Shown here one piece after another: positions 58,759 through 64,000 of a stretch of 64,000 bases of DNA. The notes below the pieces were generated by a model. That model saw nothing but the letters and a program-made list of their open reading frames with translations. It did no database searches and was not told the DNA's origin. The DNA is taken from the NCBI GenBank assembly GCA_022496805.1, contig CM040088.1:25899501-25963500 (forward strand), given 5' to 3'. Both the position numbers and the translations under genes were made by a program. The DNA comes from Pohlia nutans (taxonomy: Eukaryota; Streptophyta; Bryopsida; Bryales; Mniaceae). Each line of letters opens with the position of its first letter. Within the stretch, counting starts at the first letter, position 1.

Positions 58759-59302
58759 CAGTACCCACCAACAAGTTTACGTTCATTCAACTTTTCAGAG
58801 AATTGCCAATAAAATTTACAAAAATTATAAGCTTTGAGCCTAATTTGGACAAGTAGTAGTGCACAAGATGAACCACACATACAATTGAGTTTTGATAATA
58901 AAAGATAATTCTAAAATCTATTTTTATTTGAAATTCAAACCTTCATTTTTTACGCTTAATTCAAAAAACTATGTATACAAATTTTGTTACTTATGGTTTA
59001 TAAAACTTTCAATGGAAAGAATGCAAATCCTTTGTAGAATCATGTAAAAACAAAAATCATGAGTTTTGGGGTCATATTTACTAAAATATCAATGTTTGAA
59101 GTTTTTAGTTCAAAAATGTTCAATTTGAATACAATATTGTATTTTTTTAATATTTTATCCAAAAATAGTCCAAAGAAGTAATTTTTCACACTTCAAATGG
59201 TTTAATAAATATAAATATAAATATAAATATTTTTTATAAATTTAATTATTTGATTCAATTCTTTGAAAAACTGAATGAACGTAAACTTATTAGTAGGTAC
59301 TG
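58759..59302. mobile_element. second TA-flanked element (mariner-type MITE), 544 bp
   Basis: Ends CAGTACCCACCAACAAGTTT and inverted CAGTACCTACTAATAAGTTT, both leading into ACGTTCATTCA. Left TA (58757-58758) is also the right TA of the element before; right TA is 59303-59304. No ORF. Confidence 0.85.
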
Positions 59303-59324
59303 TACAATTTTTTTTTATATCGAT

Positions 59325-59799
59325 TTGCCATAAGGTTCTTTAGCCCTTGTAAGTTGTACCTAGGAATTACTGTTTGGGAAGAACCGGCGGTTAGTTACAA
59401 GTCAGCCAGTTGATCTTCCAAAATAACTCGTTGAATTCAAGAATAGAGGCAAAAAACTGGACTAACTGACTAAAAATTAGTTATATTTAGTATTATAAAA
59501 GAAATATACGGGATATATTCTTAAAAAACCGGTTGGTTTGGTAAAATAAAGGAAATTGATTGGTTGGCTCAAAAAGTATCCTGAACACCGCTAGGAATAA
59601 GAACCATTGCACTAGAATCGTTGTTGCGGCTTCTGGAACATTGGACTTGCGACATAATTCTTTAACGAAAGAATGATGGTGGAGAGTTGGAAATTCATGA
59701 TAGCCCTGCCTCAAGAATCACATGTTTTGAATATTTTATCTTTCATGTAGTGAGAGCAAAAAGGTGAACCCTTGCAAGGTCTAAAGAACCTTATGGCAA
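59325..59799. mobile_element. inverted-repeat element, 475 bp
   Basis: Ends TTGCCATAAGGTTCTTTAG and its perfect inverted copy, extending imperfectly a few bases inward. No target duplication could be settled; superfamily open. Confidence 0.7.
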
Positions 59800-59802
59800 C
59801 AA

Positions 59803-61647
59803 CACTTTTAGAGAGAGTAACTCTGGCCCAAAGGACCAATGTGAATGAAGTGAGTATGTTAGGGAAGAACTACCAACTTGACCACCAAAACCAAGTTTGT
59901 GCGTGCTACCCTTAATGCCCCCTTTTGAGGATAGATTCTATGAGCAACACTAGTTAACCCTTAATGCTCTAAGGAAGGTAGTTTGTTGTCTCTACCCCAC
60001 CAGAGGAGAGACTACGAAAACGCTTCGTTTTCAAAGAATTACATAGTTGAACCGTATAAACAAGTTGTAAAAGTAAATCTAGGGTAAATATTAAGGCAGA
60101 GACTATGCGACTAGCTGCTTGTTTTGTATGTTACGTTGAGATCTTCCAGACCGTGCACCCGCTGGCCATGTTTTTGGTATTTTCAGAAAGCTCTTGATGA
60201 GAAAGGATGCACCGAAGTAGTTTCGTCGCTTTTGGACATACAATGAGAAAGTAATGGATTTTAAATCAAATTTTGTCACCACAAATTGAATTAAATTATG
60301 GATAAATTATTCTAGAATAAAATATAAAATAAAAGCGTGGCTAAATCAGAGAATCCTAGTTGGATCAAGGACACTTGGTCACACTAGTTCTCTAGTGAAA
60401 TGAAGACAAAGAAGGGGTTATTGTTCCCAAAACAAACCCTAGTCATAGCTCTCTAGACGTAGCATTTTAGAACCTACTACACTGATTATCCCATTTAGTG
60501 CATGTGGTACTAATTCCCAAAGCATACACTATTTTACCAAATCTCAAAATTAGTAAGGGCTAATTCTTTTACTAAGTGGCTAAAATCTTCATCACACTAA
60601 TTTTACATTATAATGATATTTAGTATCACCTTCATTAATTTCCCACACTATAAACCCCCCTTCACTAAATGGGATAATCAGTGTAGTGAACTTCAGTCCC
60701 TTGTGATATAACGTTTTAGATCTTACTACCATGGCCTAGGCAATCCTTTATGTTTTCCGTCGGTAGAGCAACACGCCCCTGAAATGTAGCCGAGTAAAGA
60801 AAAAATGAATACAATCATCCATATGCTCATCCATAATTCTATTATAGGACACTTTCATCCAAATAGTGGCATCATTTTAGTATTTTTTAGAAGACTTAGA
60901 CAAGTTCATCCATTTTTTGGTCCATTTTTCTAGCGTAAAAGTAGCCAATCTCAAAATCAAGAAAATTTGACTACCACAATATATTGTATAGGCTGGATAT
61001 TTTGAAATATATAGTCAAATTTGACCAATTTGCCTATCGCTCCCATTGCCCATCCTATCTACAGTTGGGCAAACTTCCATGTGAAGATCGGGCAAGTGAA
61101 AGTTGCTAGAAGACAAGAAATGAGCTCTCAAGAGCCACCCATGCTCCACCCATTTCAATAAGAATGGAAAACAAACTCTTGGGTTCACCCATTTAGTGGT
61201 GAATCAGTATCTTCCAGCTTTTCAATACCCACCACCAATACATGGAACCCTGGCCTCAGCACCTTGCGCTTGTAGAATCCACAAGTAGCTGAGTTGAGCC
61301 ATATAACCCTCTCCTACTTCGCAAAACCAAAAAGTAATGCCTTCGTAAGGCATGCAGGACAATCATTTATGAAATGAGGACAATTATTAACCGATTAGAT
61401 GAAATGGGGATAAATTAACCACTTCAGTTTTACAAAAAGGGCAAAAATCAGAATGTGACCAAATCTGAAATTCACACCACGGTGATGATGTGAAGTTCAA
61501 ACACAAGTCCCCCCGTGTGTCTAAGATGGACGTACAAGCAAAACCTCAAGAATGTCGTTAGTTTGTGTCATCAAAATTTAGATTTCTGTTCCAGAGGCTG
61601 TAGTTTCTGATTGAGAGCAATCTTCCGCACTCATCAAGAGCCAACAC
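59803..61647. other. intergenic 3' of CPSF73-II
   Basis: Holds a lone TTAACCCTTAATGC end at 59955, the dispersed repeat shared with 38120 (60000-60123), and a CACTA-type MITE (60475-60688). The last ~300 bp should include the CPSF73-II 3' UTR. No other gene seen. Confidence 0.5.
60475..60688. mobile_element. CACTA-type MITE, 214 bp
   Basis: Right end (inverted) CACTACACTGATTATCCC, left end TACTACACTGATTATCCC, both continuing CATTTAGTG. The first base of the left end has changed. Flanks ACC and AAC are only an imperfect 3-bp match. A truncated relative lies at 2563-2725. Confidence 0.7.
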
Positions 61648-63754
61648 TCACAACTTCAGCTTGAGTCTTGCCAAGACATCTAAGCTCCTATCTGCTAGAA
61701 CCTGGGCCTCAGAAGACCACTCACAAAGCAGCACCACGAGTGGCTTTCTGTTCTCATCTAATGGTGTAGAGTCGTTAGTTCCCCAACTACTATCAGGGCT
61801 CACACTGATCTTGAATGACCGACCTTGTATACAGTCATGGTTCTCATCCACTACACCCTCCCCAAGATGTTTAACAAGACACATGAATACTACATGGAGA
61901 AGGGAATGGGGATCCAACCGCTGTTGAATGTGAGCTGGCCAGAGACTTGCCACTTCCAGCTCTTGGCCTCTGCTTCCAGTTGAAAGACTCTCGGCTGGAG
62001 TGGACGGGTCCGGAGTTGCATTCATGTCCAGACTGATCCCACCTCCCAGAGCTCGGCTGTTCTCTTGAGTACCCGAAATGTCCCTATTTGCTGAAGACTC
62101 AAATTCATAGCCTTCCTCCGCGGAATCCTCCAGCACAGGCTCTCGTTCCAAGTCAAGACTGAGGTGTCGTTGTAAATCCATTCGGTACCGTTTCCTCGAT
62201 GGCTCCTCTTCTTGTACCTAGGGTGGCAAGCACATACAAACACCCCCATGTCAAAATCATAAGGTAGGGAACTGGTTTGAATGGTTTCCATTATAAAGAT
62301 GGACACCAATTTTGTGTGTCTTGTTCCAATTTTCAAGAGGGCTCCAATGCACTGAAATATGTATTATTTGGATACCATATGAATAAGTTGTGGATTGGAA
62401 GCATCTTTGGCTGTGATAGAAACTTGAAGTATCTCATTTCTTACTTGTCACGTGTTTGAATGTCCATACCATTCAGTAGCCATCATTGGGACTGCCTTCT
62501 GGCTCCATCCACTATGAAGAAGCTTCATCCAACTTACATATGAATGGGAAACCGTGGTAAACAGGAGAGGGTTGCAAGGTGGCTATTCAGAATGGCAAAA
62601 ATATTGGGCCGTGGATAAGTAAAGTTGGCACAACCTTCCATGTGGTTAATTTCAAACATGCACAACCGCAGGGTCACCTACATGTGCAAGTAATATATAC
62701 TTGTAGTTGCTGGTCAAAGATGGTAGCTACAAATTGCATTGTGGAGGATATTCTTGACAATCCAGGGCCAACCCAGTGTTGGCTACTGAATGTTATGACA
62801 TGTGCGTTGAAAATGGGTGACTTCAACCTATGGGAAAGGGACCCACACAGATAAATTCCCTACCTTAGTTGCAATGACAAGCTTCAAGGGTAGAGTTTAT
62901 AAGGTAACAAAGATGCCCACCTCCATATCAAGTGATGTTGCTTGTGCCCCTTGATCCTCTGAAGCGTTTAAATCAACTGGCAATTGAATTCTCTCTTGAA
63001 TCACTTTGTCTTCATCACCATTAGGAGCTGCGTAAATTGGGCAAAGACATGAGAAGTGCATGTGGTGCTCAGTGATTCCAAGCTCAGCTGAAACCTCATC
63101 GGGATGGATCACTTTGATTCTTGAAGAGTCGTCCATCACGACGAAACCGTTAACTGAAATGGCTTCTCTTGCACGAGGGAGTTGAAAATGATGATCTTCT
63201 GTTTGTAGCTGAGAGAGATCAAGTGACTCTATGATTTCCGATTGGTTTTCCTTTTCCTCTAGGGGTACTTCTGGTATCGCTTGTTGCTCACTTTTCTGAA
63301 GATTGGCATCGAGAAATTGCTTTGAGACCCCCACTTTTACAGGACAGCGGGATGCTATCTCTACTGTCTCAAGGTTTGCTGGATCGTAGCAAGGGATACC
63401 TGGAACCAGAAGAGAAAAATAAATGAAAAGGTCTTTGATAATACTGCCTCTATTGTTGGTGGAATATGTATGTTCAGACCTCTAAATAAGTTTCATATAT
63501 TTTCAAGCTGGTAGAACCAAGTGCACGAACCATCAAAAAGTTGGAAGGTTCATATGAGATGGTAGCAAGAATCAGAATCAAGTATGAAGAACCTCTGATG
63601 GGAACTTACCTAAATCTGAGGAAATCTTGTTCTTCAAAATGACCATTTTAGGCTTCTCTCCATGAACCAAGACAACATTCCTTGGTGCAACATGCCTAAC
63701 AAGATCCATAATGCCCTTCGCATCTGTGTGAGCGCTAAAAGACAAGTGCTGGAT
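61648..63754 (-). CDS. CPSF73-II: CPSF73-II (CPSF3-II / INTS11-type), 3' three exons, gene continues beyond the right edge
   Basis: Plant homologue of the RNA 3'-end processing endonuclease INTS11/CPSF73, a metallo-beta-lactamase/beta-CASP nuclease acting in the nucleus. Exons seen on the minus strand: 63754-63610, 63399-62921 and 62217-61648 (stop at 61648-61650), GT-AG with matching phases (phase 1, then 0). The first holds the end of the catalytic core: HLSFSAHTDAKGIMDLVRHV (motif B His) and RNVVLVHGEKPKM (motif C His), continuing IPCYDPANLETVEIA. The other two encode the C-terminal region: VNGFVVMDDSSRIKVIHPDE, LGITEHHMHFSCLCPIY, an acidic Ser-rich stretch, then LLHVVFMCLVKHLGEGV and VVLLCEWSSEAQVLADRSL. 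The Ser-rich stretch makes it look longer than I expect of the Arabidopsis protein. No upstream exon is visible in 63755-64000. The 62.2-62.9 kb intron holds a dispersed repeat. Confidence 0.92.
62462..62810 (+). repeat. dispersed repeat R, copy 2, in a CPSF73-II intron
   Basis: Same blocks and order as 30418-30710, with about 60 bp more in the middle (around ATGGCAAAAATATTGGGCC). No termini recognised. Confidence 0.75.
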
Positions 63755-64000
63755 CTGCAAGACAGTCAGCAGGATCTCTCAGCCTAGGACCAAGAGCAAA
63801 ATTTGCCTTTACAGAATTCGCAGGAAATCCCAAAACGGCTGAGACGAGCTCTGGTGACAATGTTATCGCTTAAGCGCCCGTGGAGTGATTCTATGACAAA
63901 ATTTTCTTAGAATTGATTGAATTTTTTTGAATAAAGAACCTCGTCCAAATCCATCAATCTATCTAGATGCAATATCTCATCTTGAAAATTCAATGTCAAA
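63755..64000. other. CPSF73-II intron sequence at the right edge
   Basis: No exon with family similarity; the preceding exon must lie beyond position 64000. Confidence 0.6.

Overview
The window is nuclear DNA from a land plant. Five multi-exon genes have GT-AG introns of about 0.07 to 2.3 kb and encode recognisable plant proteins. Intergenic DNA is AT-rich and packed with small DNA transposons. Species cannot be fixed from sequence alone; a secreted vanadium-haloperoxidase-type gene and the form of the PH-domain protein would fit a spore-bearing plant better than a typical crop, but that is inference.

Genes in order: (1) PH1, a one-domain pleckstrin-homology protein, minus strand, 7561-11818, five exons, 143 aa. 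(2) LTD (LHCP translocation defect, ankyrin type), plus strand, 16084-17373, two exons, with an in-frame stop inside the predicted transit peptide. PH1 and LTD are divergent and share a ~42-bp promoter-side box (one copy by PH1, two by LTD). (3) PCO, plant cysteine oxidase, plus strand, 27153-29784, five exons, 256 aa. (4) A vanadium-dependent haloperoxidase-like secreted protein, minus strand, 42766-46600, four exons, 469 aa, in which the acid-base His of the PSGH motif is Thr. (5) The 3' part of CPSF73-II, minus strand, 61648-63754, running off the right edge. The left edge may hold the promoter of another minus-strand gene.

Mobile DNA: a 4.28-kb PIF/Harbinger element (22384-26663) with both ORFs present but broken; CACTA mini-elements; Tourist-like MITEs with TAA/TTA duplications; a Stowaway-like MITE in the LTD intron; and a Tc1/mariner element abutting a second TA-flanked element.

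The most striking content is an archipelago of at least fifteen elements that start CCCC/CCCT(A/T)AA or CCCTTT, end in the complement, and sit between TTAA duplications (13.8-15.2, 17.6, 19.8-21.1, 30.9-39.1, 40.5-41.1, 50.5-51.5, 52.7-54.4 and 56.2-56.8 kb). Three filled/empty site pairs inside the window show TTAA as the target, and one copy flanked by CTAG on both sides argues for a 4-bp duplication. These are hallmarks of piggyBac-type transposons, which are not usually described from land plants. Elements are nested several deep, and two families are reciprocally nested in each other. No piggyBac transposase is visible here, so these are non-autonomous copies.
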